Assembly: GCF_900112185.1 (NCBI RefSeq)
Contig: NZ_FOKP01000032.1
Coordinates: forward strand, 1 to 60,428
DNA length: 60,428 bases
Direction of reading: 5' to 3'
Source of the DNA: Allobosea sp. CRIB-10
GTDB taxonomy: Bacteria > Pseudomonadota > Alphaproteobacteria > Rhizobiales > Beijerinckiaceae
The notes under the pieces are model-generated. The model saw only the letters and a list, made by a program, of their open reading frames with translations. It did no database searches and was not told the DNA's origin. Both the position numbers and the translations under genes were made by a program. Positions 24,933-33,893 of the stretch are shown here, piece by piece. Numbering within the stretch: position 1 is the first letter of the stretch; each line of letters opens with the position of its first letter.

Positions 24933-26003
24933 CTATCCGGGCAGGGCGCGGACCGCTGCCCCGACGCAGATGATCAACATCATCGCCGGCACCGACCAGC
25001 GCAGATGCCAGCGTAAATCCGTAGCATGGTCGCGCCAGCGAAAGCTGGGGTGAGCAATCGCGACCGACAGCGCGATCTCAAACATCAGCACCGCGACGAG
25101 ATAGAGATATCCCAGCGATATCATCTCGGCGACGGGGGTATTGAGGGAGATCGAGCCTGGGAACGAGGATTCGAAGGTGAAACTGATCGCGGCCAGGGCC
25201 AGCAATGACGAGAAGATCAAGCCACCCTTGTCCTGCTCCTTCAAACCTGGAGACCACAGCACGAACAGCGAGACGGCGAGCACCGCGATGATGGGAACGA
25301 AGATGCGCAGATGATAGCGCTCCGCATAGCGCGCGATCGTCACGGTCGCGTTGAGGCGCGAATAGGAGCGCGCATTCCAACCAATCGCAAGATCGTTGGT
25401 GAAGCGCAGTCCGACGGGCCGCCAGTCGACGACAGAGAGCGCGTCCGCGACGCCGGAGAAGGGGCGGTCGGCCTCCGTCGTCAGAACGATTGCCTCCTGC
25501 TGTGCATAACGCGGCAGCGAGAGTCCGATCGTCAGGTTCTGTCGGTCGAAGGGAAAGGCGTCCATGTTCATCCGAAAGCGGAAATCGCTTTCGAAGCGCT
25601 CGATCACCACGACCTCGCCATCGGCATGCACTGAAAGGGCGACGATGCGTGCGTCCCTGTCTCCGATCTGGTTGTCGAGTGCGAGGCCAGGCGACCAGAT
25701 CGTCTTCAGATAATCGTCGGCCTCTTCGCCGACCCGATCCTCGCGGGCAAGGCCGCGCACGACCGCATTGAAGGCCAGGCGTGTGTCGTGCCAACGCTGG
25801 GTGAGTTCAAGATGCAATCGCCCTTGCCCAGAGACTTCCTTGATCTCCAGGACGTTGAGCACGCGCAGCGCAATATGGACGCGTACGGGCAAGCCGAAGG
25901 CCTCTGGCAGCGTAGCCTTGCCGTTGCCAGCTCTTTCCTCGCCCCATGCGCCTTGCGCGAGGCCGAGGAGGATCAGGAGGAGGAGAAGCAGGCGTCTGAT
26001 CAT
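24933..26003 (-). CDS. Pentameric ligand-gated ion channel (prokaryotic Cys-loop receptor homologue)
   Basis: A 356-aa inner-membrane channel. A signal peptide (1-21, MIRRLLLLLLILLGLAQG) is followed by a periplasmic beta-sandwich ligand-binding domain (about 30-228). It keeps the Pro-loop core FRMNMDAFPFDRQNLTI (about 144-159) and lacks loop cysteines, as in bacterial members. M1 is about 231-250, M2 about 258-278 (KGGLIFSSLLALAAISFTF, pore lining), M3 about 291-315 and M4 about 337-352. I start at ATG 26003, which overlaps the stop of the Cache gene by 4 bp; the longer frame lacks a signal peptide at its front. Translational coupling to the Cache protein suggests they work together. Ligand and ion selectivity cannot be read from sequence. 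Confidence 0.9.
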   Translation of the reverse strand: MIRRLLLLLLILLGLAQGAWGEERAGNGKATLPEAFGLPVRVHIALRVLNVLEIKEVSGQGRLHLELTQRWHDTRLAFNAVVRGLAREDRVGEEADDYLKTIWSPGLALDNQIGDRDARIVALSVHADGEVVVIERFESDFRFRMNMDAFPFDRQNLTIGLSLPRYAQQEAIVLTTEADRPFSGVADALSVVDWRPVGLRFTNDLAIGWNARSYSRLNATVTIARYAERYHLRIFVPIIAVLAVSLFVLWSPGLKEQDKGGLIFSSLLALAAISFTFESSFPGSISLNTPVAEMISLGYLYLVAVLMFEIALSVAIAHPSFRWRDHATDLRWHLRWSVPAMMLIICVGAAVRALPG

Positions 26004-26971
26004 GAAACGGCCCGCTGCTGACGCGACAACGCGAGAAAGCCGACAAAGGCGAGTATCCCGCCGCAAAGGGCGATGACGCATAGTTCCGTGTTTAGGCGGC
26101 GCCAGTCGGACCGCGGCTCCCCCTTGAGCATCAGGACGGTCCCGACCAGCTTGCCCGAGAAGTCGACCAATGGCTGGCTCATGAAAGCGTAGCGGTGCTC
26201 GCCGATCTGCCTGCGGCCGAACTCGATGTCCCGTTGCGGCTGTGTTCCCCGGGCACGCAGGAGGTCCAGGAAAAGCTGGTCGTCCGTCGATGCCATGATG
26301 CTGAGGCCGCCGACCGAAGGCAGCTTCGGGTCGAGCGCGACACTGGTGAGCGATGCTGCCGCGACCACCGCGATCTCGCTGTTGGTCGCCGTCTTCACGA
26401 GCTCGATCAAGGGCCGGATGTCGAGCCCGACCTCCATCGTCCCGAAGAATTCCGCACCATGCTGGACCAGAGCGACGCCGCGGATGCCGATGCCGGCGAT
26501 GCCGATCTCGATTCCGGTCTGGGCGCGCCGCAGCCGGTTGGCCGCGACGATCATGGCCCGGAAGGTGGATATGTCGTCGCCGTGCTGGTCGGGGCGATGC
26601 ATGCGCAGCAGGTAGCGCAGCTCCCTGTCGTGAAAGCCGAAGATCTGCACGTTCGCCTGCCGGCTGAGATACTTGTAGGCGTCTTGGGACAGAGCTTGCA
26701 GCCGAGTGCGGTCCTCAGCCGCGAGCGCGTCGCGTATCTCGGCATTGCGCGCAAAGGCTTCGGCGAGCGAGAGCGAAGACTTGGCAGCTTGATCGAAGCT
26801 TGAGCCGAGCAAGATCCCGACCAGCCGCATCTGCTCCTCGCGGCTGCGCGACGCGACCTGCTCGACGCTGCGATGCTGGTGCCAGAGCATGGCCCCGAGG
26901 ATGCAGGTGAGGAGAAGAGCGGGGACGCTAGCGCCGAGCAGGCGTCGTCCGAAGGGGGGCAGCATGGGCAT
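26000..26971 (-). CDS. Membrane-anchored periplasmic dCache_3-like sensor without output domain
   Basis: A 323-aa protein with TM1 at about 11-30, a periplasmic double-Cache domain (about 31-290) and TM2 at about 293-314, then only a short basic tail. The block FGFHDRELRYLLRMHRPDQH-GDD (about 111-133) followed by GIEIGIAGIGIRGVALV (about 153-169) matches the dCache_3 sensory domain found in chemoreceptors and kinases. There is no HAMP, kinase, cyclase or methyl-accepting region. It starts 11 bp after the autotransporter stop with GGAGA just upstream, and its stop overlaps the channel start by 4 bp. It may bind ligand for, or modulate, the ion channel; that is inference. Confidence 0.85.
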   Translation of the reverse strand: MPMLPPFGRRLLGASVPALLLTCILGAMLWHQHRSVEQVASRSREEQMRLVGILLGSSFDQAAKSSLSLAEAFARNAEIRDALAAEDRTRLQALSQDAYKYLSRQANVQIFGFHDRELRYLLRMHRPDQHGDDISTFRAMIVAANRLRRAQTGIEIGIAGIGIRGVALVQHGAEFFGTMEVGLDIRPLIELVKTATNSEIAVVAAASLTSVALDPKLPSVGGLSIMASTDDQLFLDLLRARGTQPQRDIEFGRRQIGEHRYAFMSQPLVDFSGKLVGTVLMLKGEPRSDWRRLNTELCVIALCGGILAFVGFLALSRQQRAVS

Positions 26972-26982
26972 CTCCGGTTGGC

Positions 26983-29900
26983 CTACCAGCGGGTCATCGC
27001 CTGGAAGGAGAAGCGGTGGGTCGTGGCTCCCAACCGCAGGTCGCCGTCATAGGAACCGGCCACCTCAATCTGCGGGGTCACGAAGCCCGACAGGCTTGCG
27101 CCAATTACCGCTCCGTCCCGCGCCGCTCCCGGGCTTCGCGTTACGATGCCCGCACCCAGCAGGCTGGCCTGCATAACCGCGACATTGTCAGCGAACTCGT
27201 GGGACCAGTAGGCCTTGAGGTCGATACGCAGCTTCGTGTCGCCGGCTACGGGCGTCGACAGCCGGGCACCCGCTAGGGAACGCGCGGAAGTCTGGTTCTG
27301 ACTGCGCAAATTGAGCGCGAAAGCTCCGGCTTGCGTCTCGGTCAGACCATCCTGTCGGGAATGGAGCACGCTGATCCCGGCTTCAGGCGACAGGTCGAGG
27401 CCGGCTACGGAGGCGAGGCGATATCCGGCGACGGCATTGCCGAAGAAGCCGTAGCTGTCAGCCTCGCCTTGGGCGACCCGCTGGGTATTGCCGAGCAGGA
27501 TCGTCCTGCGAACGTCTGTCTTGCCATAGTTGGCGCCGATCGAGCCTCGCAGGGTCAGGGCACCGAAATCGGCGCGGCCATAGGTCGCCAGGCTGTAGTT
27601 GTCGAGCGCGACGCGATCGGCCGCATCGGCCTTTGGGTCTCCATTCGAGCGCGTGTATCCCAGGACGGCGCCGATCGTCCCGGCCCGGAAGGCGGCGGTT
27701 TCCGCACCGATCATGGCACCGGCGAGGCCGAAGCTTGAGCCCGTCCCGTTGGCATCGCCTCCCGTGCGCCCGAAACCGTAGAGAGCCCGCCCCCAGACCG
27801 CGCCGTCCCTGGCCGGCTGCACCCGCCTTTGCTCGACCGCAGCGCCACCAAGGCTGGCATAGCTGGCCGCCCCCAACCCAGTAAGCTGATCATATCGAGA
27901 AGGCCCGCCGGCCGTCAGGCGCTGATCGAGAGCCGCGCTGACCGTCCGCTGCGCGTTCATCATCGCCATGCGGGCATCGGCGTAGCTTTGCCCGGACAGC
28001 GAGCTCAGCGCACCGGGAAGCGTGCCTGACGCAGTCGTGTAGAGCGCGTCGAACACCTCCTGCCGTGCGGCATCAGGGCGCGTCCCGGCGGCTGGCCGCA
28101 CGGAGTCTAGCGCCCTGGCAACCGAGGAACCATTGCCGTTGAGGCCCGCGAGAGAGGCATAGGATCCAGGTGTCACGACCAGCGACAGCCCGGCGACGCC
28201 GTAGAGCGCGTCGAAGCGGGCATCGGCAGGTAAACCATCGGCCGGCTGATCCAGCCCGTTGAAGCTTCCGCTCAAGCCTCCCTCAGCCACCAGCACCCGG
28301 AAGGCGTTTCCGGGCAAAGGCGTAAAGCTGTTGCTCGCATCTCCAGCGATGCCACGCAGCTTGGGGGCGATCCGCCCATCCACAGTGACGTGCCCCGACG
28401 CGGTCTGTGCGACGAGACGCGAATAGTTGCCCGCACCGTTGCTCGTTCCGGCTCCATCGATGTCCAGCACGAAGCGGTTCGTACCGCTGAAACTCACGGG
28501 CCCCTTGACGAACAGCGTCCCAGGGGAGTTGCCGGGCATGACCGTACCGGCGCTGAACAGGCCAGCCTCGATCGACCCCGTGCCGCGCAAGGTGCCCTGC
28601 TGGCCGACGGAGACCGTGGAAGCGACGGAGCCGCTCAGGGCCAGCGTTCCACCAATAACGGAGGTGCCGCCCGCATAGGTGTTGCGGCCGCTTAGTTCGA
28701 GCCGGCCTTCGCCCTGCTTGATCAGCCCGCCCGCGCCCGTGATGTCGTTGCCGAAAGTTGCCGAATAGCCCTTGGTGTCGACATCGAAGGTCTGCACGAA
28801 CTGGCCGGGGCCGCGCACCGCCTTCCCGAGATCGAGCAGGCCCCAGCCATAGATCTCGGGCGATCCGAGATCGGTCGCCGTGGTGAGGATGGACTGGACC
28901 ACCTGCGGCGCGGTCATGAACGGAAACGCCTCGCGAACGAGGGCGGCTGCGCCTGCCACATGCGGAGCGGCCATCGAGGTGCCGCTGGACAGATTGTACG
29001 GCTCCGTCGGGGAGCTGCCATTGGCCGGGGTCACGGTCGAGAGAATCCCGACACCGGGCGCGGCAAGGCACCAGGCGGCGGCAATGCCGCAATAGTTGCT
29101 GAACGACGCGATCTTGCGATCACGATCCACCGCAACGACGGCGATCGTGTAGGGTTGGAGGTCCGAATAGTTGAGGTTGCTCGAACTGACCTGGTCGCCA
29201 TTGCCGTCCAGAAAGACATAGAGATTCTTGCCGGCGTTCTCCGGCCGGATCGCGGGGTAAAAGGCTGCTCCCGTCGGATTGCGCGCGATCACCGGCTGGT
29301 CCTCGCGCTCATTGCCGGCGGCGAAGACCATGACCATGTCCGAAGCGCCTGCCTGACGAATGGCCGAGACCTCGGCAGAGGTGCCGTCGATGCGATAGGG
29401 CTGGATCGGGACGAGGCTGTAGTCCGGGTTGGGGCTGCCGTCCGGCAGGGTCAGCGCAGGATAAACGGGGCCATAGCTACCGTTGAGTACCTTCGCGCCC
29501 CGCTCGCTCGCATAGCGGATGGCGGCAGCCGTGTCCCCGCCGCTTGGGGTGATCGCGCGCAAGGCAAGTATCTCGGCATCGTAGGCGACGCCATGCATGC
29601 CGCGGCCGTCTTTCGCGGCGGCGATGGTTCCAGCCACATGGGTTCCGTGCGACGTCGTATCCCGGTCGAAGATGTCGTTCGGATCGGGCAGGTCGAAGCC
29701 GAAATTGCGCGACAGCGGCGAGAGTCGGCCGGCGAATTCGGGATGCGTGAGGTCGATGCCGCTGTCGACCACCGCCACCAGTACGCCCTTGCCGCTGAGT
29801 CCAAGCGCATAGGCGTCGGCGGCATTGATCTGCGCCAGGCCGTAGCTGGCGTTGTATTCCGGTGTCGCGAAATATGCGGGCGCTGGGGGCATTGTGGCAC

Positions 29901-30066
29901 GCGGGAGATTGCGGACTGGGAGGCGGAAAAACGCGTCCGGCAGCGCGGGTAGATCCGATGCCGAAGCGGCAACCGGCATGAGAGCGGCAAGAAGCGACGC
30001 CGCGGTCGCGCAGAGGAAGGTGGAGCGAAGAACGGCGCGGCGTGCGGCGATAGTCGGCATAGGCAA
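26983..30066 (-). CDS. Autotransporter serine protease (subtilisin S8 passenger)
   Basis: A 1027-aa type Va secreted protein. The signal peptide (1-37) ends PVAASA. The S8 protease domain (about 70-410) has the triad D101 (VVDSGID), H140 (SHGTHVAGT) and S364 (SSGTSMAAPHVAG), with oxyanion N252 (AAGNE). Passenger-associated repeats (about 440-510; KQGEGRLELSGRNTYAGGTS) lead to a C-terminal beta-barrel (about 750-1027) ending in FQAMTRW. It would be displayed on or released from the outer membrane. It is the first gene of a three-gene operon with the Cache sensor and the ion channel, an unusual company for a protease, and faces a divergent AraC gene. Confidence 0.92.
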   Translation of the reverse strand: MPMPTIAARRAVLRSTFLCATAASLLAALMPVAASASDLPALPDAFFRLPVRNLPRATMPPAPAYFATPEYNASYGLAQINAADAYALGLSGKGVLVAVVDSGIDLTHPEFAGRLSPLSRNFGFDLPDPNDIFDRDTTSHGTHVAGTIAAAKDGRGMHGVAYDAEILALRAITPSGGDTAAAIRYASERGAKVLNGSYGPVYPALTLPDGSPNPDYSLVPIQPYRIDGTSAEVSAIRQAGASDMVMVFAAGNEREDQPVIARNPTGAAFYPAIRPENAGKNLYVFLDGNGDQVSSSNLNYSDLQPYTIAVVAVDRDRKIASFSNYCGIAAAWCLAAPGVGILSTVTPANGSSPTEPYNLSSGTSMAAPHVAGAAALVREAFPFMTAPQVVQSILTTATDLGSPEIYGWGLLDLGKAVRGPGQFVQTFDVDTKGYSATFGNDITGAGGLIKQGEGRLELSGRNTYAGGTSVIGGTLALSGSVASTVSVGQQGTLRGTGSIEAGLFSAGTVMPGNSPGTLFVKGPVSFSGTNRFVLDIDGAGTSNGAGNYSRLVAQTASGHVTVDGRIAPKLRGIAGDASNSFTPLPGNAFRVLVAEGGLSGSFNGLDQPADGLPADARFDALYGVAGLSLVVTPGSYASLAGLNGNGSSVARALDSVRPAAGTRPDAARQEVFDALYTTASGTLPGALSSLSGQSYADARMAMMNAQRTVSAALDQRLTAGGPSRYDQLTGLGAASYASLGGAAVEQRRVQPARDGAVWGRALYGFGRTGGDANGTGSSFGLAGAMIGAETAAFRAGTIGAVLGYTRSNGDPKADAADRVALDNYSLATYGRADFGALTLRGSIGANYGKTDVRRTILLGNTQRVAQGEADSYGFFGNAVAGYRLASVAGLDLSPEAGISVLHSRQDGLTETQAGAFALNLRSQNQTSARSLAGARLSTPVAGDTKLRIDLKAYWSHEFADNVAVMQASLLGAGIVTRSPGAARDGAVIGASLSGFVTPQIEVAGSYDGDLRLGATTHRFSFQAMTRW

Positions 30067-30292
30067 GGCTCGTCAACGTGGTCCAGCAGGCGTGGACCGA
30101 TCGTGCGGCGCGTAACATGGAACGAAAATCGGGGAGACGGTGGAGAGGCGACGCTGCGTCCCAATCATCCGGGGCGACGTATCAGTGCTCTCTCATCGGC
30201 CCATTTACGTTATCGCAGCTCTCTTTCGTTTAGAAAAACGTCGCGAACGCCTGATAACGGGCGGCGCTGCGAGAGGGCGGGCAGGCTGGGCG

Positions 30293-31279
30293 ATGGGCAG
30301 CGAAGGCGATCATGCGCGGCAGCGTTTCGGGAGCTGGCGCGAGACCATTGCGCCAATCTTCGACGTTCGGCCGCTTGCCGGCGACTGGGATGCCGGATTT
30401 CATGCCGAGCTGGACCGACACCATCTGAGCACCGCGCTGGTCGGGCAGGTGGCAACGAGCGCCCAGCATTACGAACGCTCGGAAAGCCTGATTGGCGCGG
30501 TCGGCGTCGATCACCTGCTGATCCAACGCTACGAGACAGGCCATACGACGCTCGACCTGGATGGGGAGGAGGTCCACGCCGGCCCGGGCGACGTCGTGAT
30601 TTTCGACCTGTCCCGTCCCGTGCGCTCGCACGCCTCCGACATGCGGGCGGTCAACCTGGTGTTGCCGCGCAGCCTGCTCGCGCTTGATATCGGCAGTCTG
30701 GACCGGGTGCATGGCACCGTCCTGTTCGGGGCGAGCCCACTCGGCTCGCTGGCGGGTAACCATCTGCGCAGCCTGCTGAAAGCGGCGCCCACGCTCGAGC
30801 CGACAGCAGCCCCCAATATTGCCAAGGCCAGCGCACAACTGCTGTCGGCCTGTCTCTCTCCAGCATTGATGCGCGAGAGTGAGGCTCCGGCAACGCTGAC
30901 GGCGAGCATGGCGATGATCTGCCGCTTCGTCGATCGCCGGATCGGCGATCCCGCCCTCGATGCCAGGATGCTTTGCAGCGCATTCGGCCTGTCGCGTTCG
31001 GCGCTTTACCGTCTCTTCGCCCCGATCGGTGGTGTCTCTGATTACATTCGCCAACGCCGTCTGGCGCGAGCACGTCTGGCGCTCAATGCTTCGACGCGCG
31101 GAAGAGGTGGCATCGGGAAGATTGCGCGTCAGTTCGGCTTTTCGAGCGACGATGCCTTCTCGCGCGCTTTCAAGGCACAGTTCGGTATCGCGCCGCGCGA
31201 TGCCGCGCATCTGCGCCTGTCGCCTTCGCTCGACGCGGACGACGGCAGCTTGGCGAACTGGCTCCGGTACTTGGGCTGA
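30293..31279 (+). CDS. AraC-family transcriptional regulator
   Basis: A regulator of about 328 aa. The N-terminal half is a cupin-like AraC_binding_2 domain (LIQRYETGHTTLDLDGEEVH, GPGDVVIFDLSRPVRSHASD). The C-terminal half is the double HTH (DARMLCSAFGLSRSALYRLF and IARQFGFSSDDAFSRAFKAQ). I choose ATG 30293 (MGSEGDHARQRFGSW) because upstream codons look non-coding, but the start is not certain. It lies divergent from the autotransporter-Cache-channel operon, with about 225 bp between starts that must hold both promoters. It is the obvious candidate regulator of that operon. Confidence 0.88.
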   Translation: MGSEGDHARQRFGSWRETIAPIFDVRPLAGDWDAGFHAELDRHHLSTALVGQVATSAQHYERSESLIGAVGVDHLLIQRYETGHTTLDLDGEEVHAGPGDVVIFDLSRPVRSHASDMRAVNLVLPRSLLALDIGSLDRVHGTVLFGASPLGSLAGNHLRSLLKAAPTLEPTAAPNIAKASAQLLSACLSPALMRESEAPATLTASMAMICRFVDRRIGDPALDARMLCSAFGLSRSALYRLFAPIGGVSDYIRQRRLARARLALNASTRGRGGIGKIARQFGFSSDDAFSRAFKAQFGIAPRDAAHLRLSPSLDADDGSLANWLRYLG

Positions 31280-31452
31280 CTTCACGCTTTCCGCTGGAAA
31301 GCCAGAGTCTGGTGTCCCGCATTGCAATCCGGCCACCGGGGTTCGGCGAATGTTCGCTTGCGACCCAAACCGGACATGCATGAGCATCCCCGCCAGGTGA
31401 GCAACGAGGGCGCAGAGATTCCAGTAGGACGGTGCCCGTTCCCCAGGTGAAG

Positions 31453-32078
31453 CTACAGGTCCGTCTGCTCGGACAGGAGCGGGGCATCATCAACTTCAAT
31501 GCCGAAGTATCGGACCGTGCTGTCGAGCTTGGAATGCCCAGCAGCAGCTGGCAGGCGCGAAGGTTGCCGGTTCGCTTGTAGATCAACGCAACCTTTGTCT
31601 GCCGCAGGCTGTGCGTTCTATAGAGTGCGGGATCGAGGCCGATCAGGGCGACCCAGCCATCGAGCAAGCGGCCGTATTGCCTCGTCGTCACGTGATCGCC
31701 GGGTCGACTGCGGCTTGGGAAGAGCCAATCGCCGCCTCCTGCTGGTCGTTTCCTGAGCCAGGAGGTGAGCGCCTCTCGAGTCGGATCGGTCAGCTCGAAA
31801 GGCACCGGCCTGCCAGTCTTCTGCTGGATGATCGACGTCCTCAGCCTCACGGTTCCGCCGAGCACAACGTCGGCCACACGAAGCCGGACCAGATCGCAGC
31901 CACGTAGGTTGCTGTCGATCGCGAGATTGAATATCGCCTGATCACGTACACGATGTTCGTGCTGCAGCCGTGTCCGGATCGCCCAGATGTGACGTGGCTT
32001 AAGCGGCGGCTTCGGGCCAATGATGCGGCCGGTGTTCCAAGCGGGGCGCTGATGAGTCTGCTGAGCTTCGACAAGCAT
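31453..32078 (-). pseudogene. Small tyrosine recombinase, one-base frameshift
   Basis: The frame gives a recombinase of about 205 aa: RPAWNTGRIIGPKPPLKPRH, FNLAIDSNLRGCDLVRLRVA (first catalytic Arg), THSLRQTKVALIYKRTGNLR (HxLR box), and QLLLG. There the frame leaves the family. One base over it reads HSKLDSTVRYFGIEVDDAPL to a TAG at 31453-31455, with the H and the Y-containing segment (VRYFGIEVDDA). A lost C in GGCCATTCC (now GGCATTCC, near 31535) explains it. The start at 32078 is a guess. It flanks the AraC/channel locus on the outer side. Confidence 0.75.
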
Positions 32079-32263
32079 GGCGCATCCTCCATTGGGATGC
32101 CGCATCCGAGACATCTATATCGCATGCGCCGCTCGTCTGATGCGCGATTTGCGGAGGTTGGGAACTTCGCCGGAAGCAGACATTGCCGAGTGACGCCAGG
32201 TTTTTGCTCCCGGCCTGGCCCGGTGGCCCTCATGAGAGGTCTGGAAGGTTCATTGGCTCGCTG

Positions 32264-32485
32264 TCAGCGGCACACGCGCCTGCCGTTGACGATGGCGCAC
32301 CCGCGTCGCACGGGCGCGATAACCACGGCACGCGGAGCGACGGGCCGACGCGCCACCACGGCGCCATTCGGCCCCGCACAACCAGCTCGCACGACCCCGC
32401 GTGCGCAAACGACGGCGCTCGCCTCCGTCGGCGCGAGGGCCGCTGCCAAAGCCAAGATACCCCAGCCGAAGATCGCATGTTTCAT
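32264..32485 (-). CDS. Small secreted protein of unknown function
   Basis: A 73-aa protein with signal peptide MKHAIFGWGILALAAALA and cleavage near ASA. The mature part has four cysteines (VVCARGVVRAGCAGP, RGCAIVNGRRVCR) and is rich in Val, Arg and Ala. Proteins of this look are common in Bosea and Methylobacterium-type genomes and have no known role. ATG 32485 has AGGGG upstream. The four cysteines suggest two disulfides in the periplasm or outside. Confidence 0.75.
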   Translation of the reverse strand: MKHAIFGWGILALAAALAPTEASAVVCARGVVRAGCAGPNGAVVARRPVAPRAVVIAPVRRGCAIVNGRRVCR

Positions 32486-32557
32486 GGCGTTGCCCCTGTG
32501 TCGGAACCGAAAGATGAGACGGTCGCCGACGACCTGCACGCAGGCCGCCCGAGAGGA

Positions 32558-33283
32558 TCAGAACTTGTAGAGCAGCCGCCCGACAACCTGATTGGTGCTC
32601 AGTTGCTGCTTAAATCCGACGATCCCGAGGCTGCCGACGCCGACCGGGTAGGTGTAGGTATCCTCCTGGAATTGCGCGTACCGATATTCCAGGCCAGCGA
32701 TCCAGTTGTTCGTGATCGCATATTCGGCACCGGCGCCGAGGGTCCAGCCGAAGCGCGTGCTGTCGCCTGCGCCATAGGAATAGCCAGTGCCCGTCACCGT
32801 CGATTTGGGCGCGGCCAATGCAAGGCCGCCGGTCGCGTAGACCATGAACCGGTCGAAGGCATAACCGACACGCAGCCTGGCCGAGCCAGCCCAATTGGTA
32901 TGGGCGGTGATGAAGTCGCCGGTCAGCGCTGTGTGCCGCTGCTTCCCGGTGATGAGGGCAGAGCCGTCAATCTCGCCACCAAGGACAAGCTGGCCGATCT
33001 GATGGTTGTAGCCCACCAGCAGACCGGCCGCGATGCCGTTCTTGTCCAAGCTGGGCAGTGAGGCAACGGCAACCCGGCCGGCGATTGCGGCACCTGGCGT
33101 CAGCTCGGTTCTGGTCTGCGCCCAGCCGGCCTGGGCGCCAACATAGAAGCCGCTCCATGTGAACGCTGGCGGCAACGGAGCGGCAGGCTCGATCCTCCTT
33201 GACGGGAGGTCGGCGGCCTGTGCAGCGATCGAGAACATTGCGAGGGCAAGTCCGGCGCCAAGCTTCGTATTTGAGGTGGACAT
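32558..33283 (-). CDS. Outer-membrane beta-barrel protein (Omp25/RopB-like)
   Basis: A 241-aa outer-membrane protein. The signal peptide ends AAQA and is followed by the typical ADLPSRR start and FTWSGFYVGAQAGW, the hallmark of the alphaproteobacterial 25-kDa family. Alternating hydrophobic strands continue to the C-terminal aromatic NQVVGRLLYKF. The start at 33283 (MSTSNTKLGAG) is preferred because the signal peptide begins there. It probably gives membrane stability or surface contact; no specific role can be read. Confidence 0.9.
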   Translation of the reverse strand: MSTSNTKLGAGLALAMFSIAAQAADLPSRRIEPAAPLPPAFTWSGFYVGAQAGWAQTRTELTPGAAIAGRVAVASLPSLDKNGIAAGLLVGYNHQIGQLVLGGEIDGSALITGKQRHTALTGDFITAHTNWAGSARLRVGYAFDRFMVYATGGLALAAPKSTVTGTGYSYGAGDSTRFGWTLGAGAEYAITNNWIAGLEYRYAQFQEDTYTYPVGVGSLGIVGFKQQLSTNQVVGRLLYKF

Positions 33284-33339
33284 CTTTGACTCGCCCTTCG
33301 TGAACGGCAGAACGGTTATACGCACTGGCCAGCAGGTGC

Positions 33340-33696
33340 TTATTTCAGGTGGATTCCCAGCTTGGCGCGCTCGTCCTTGAATACGACCGCCAGCGCCTCG
33401 ATGACCTTCTTCCCGGGATTGGCCTTGCAGTAGACGATGACTTCGTGCTCCACGACCTTGCCCTTCTTGAGGTCGAGGAAATGCTTTTTGGCGAGACCGT
33501 TATACCAGCCGCTATACCAGGCGGAGAGGAGATCGGCGTCTTCCTGAAAGGTCCCGGCCAGTTGTGCGCAGGTCAGGGCCTGAACGTCGATGAAGCCGTT
33601 GGCATCGACATAGTTCGTGAGCGGAACCTGGGCCGTCGCCGGAGACGTGGCGGCGCAGACGATCGACACCGCCATGGCGGCAAGAATTCTGGACAT
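33340..33696 (-). CDS. HdeA-like periplasmic acid-stress chaperone
   Basis: A 118-aa secreted protein. The signal peptide MSRILAAMAVSIVCAATSPA ends near TAQ. The mature part has the HdeA pattern: a cysteine in VQALTCAQLAGTF, the central LSAWYSGWYNGLAKKHFLDL and a second cysteine in VIVYCKANPGKKVIEAL; the two would form the conserved disulfide. GGAG lies 7-10 bases before ATG 33696. HdeA proteins hold unfolded periplasmic proteins at low pH. Confidence 0.85.
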   Translation of the reverse strand: MSRILAAMAVSIVCAATSPATAQVPLTNYVDANGFIDVQALTCAQLAGTFQEDADLLSAWYSGWYNGLAKKHFLDLKKGKVVEHEVIVYCKANPGKKVIEALAVVFKDERAKLGIHLK

Positions 33697-33893
33697 GATG
33701 ATCTCCTGTCTTGAACCGTAGAATGCGTGGCTATTGAACTGAAATCGCAACTTGATCATGCCGGCTGCTGGCGCCTGAGCCACCCTGGCGGCATCGCGCT
33801 GCATTCGCTGTCGGCAGTTGCACTGCCGACAGCGCGAGAACCGGCGTTATCTCGACGGCCTTGCGACGGAGAAGCGGACGAAGCTCTCGTCTT

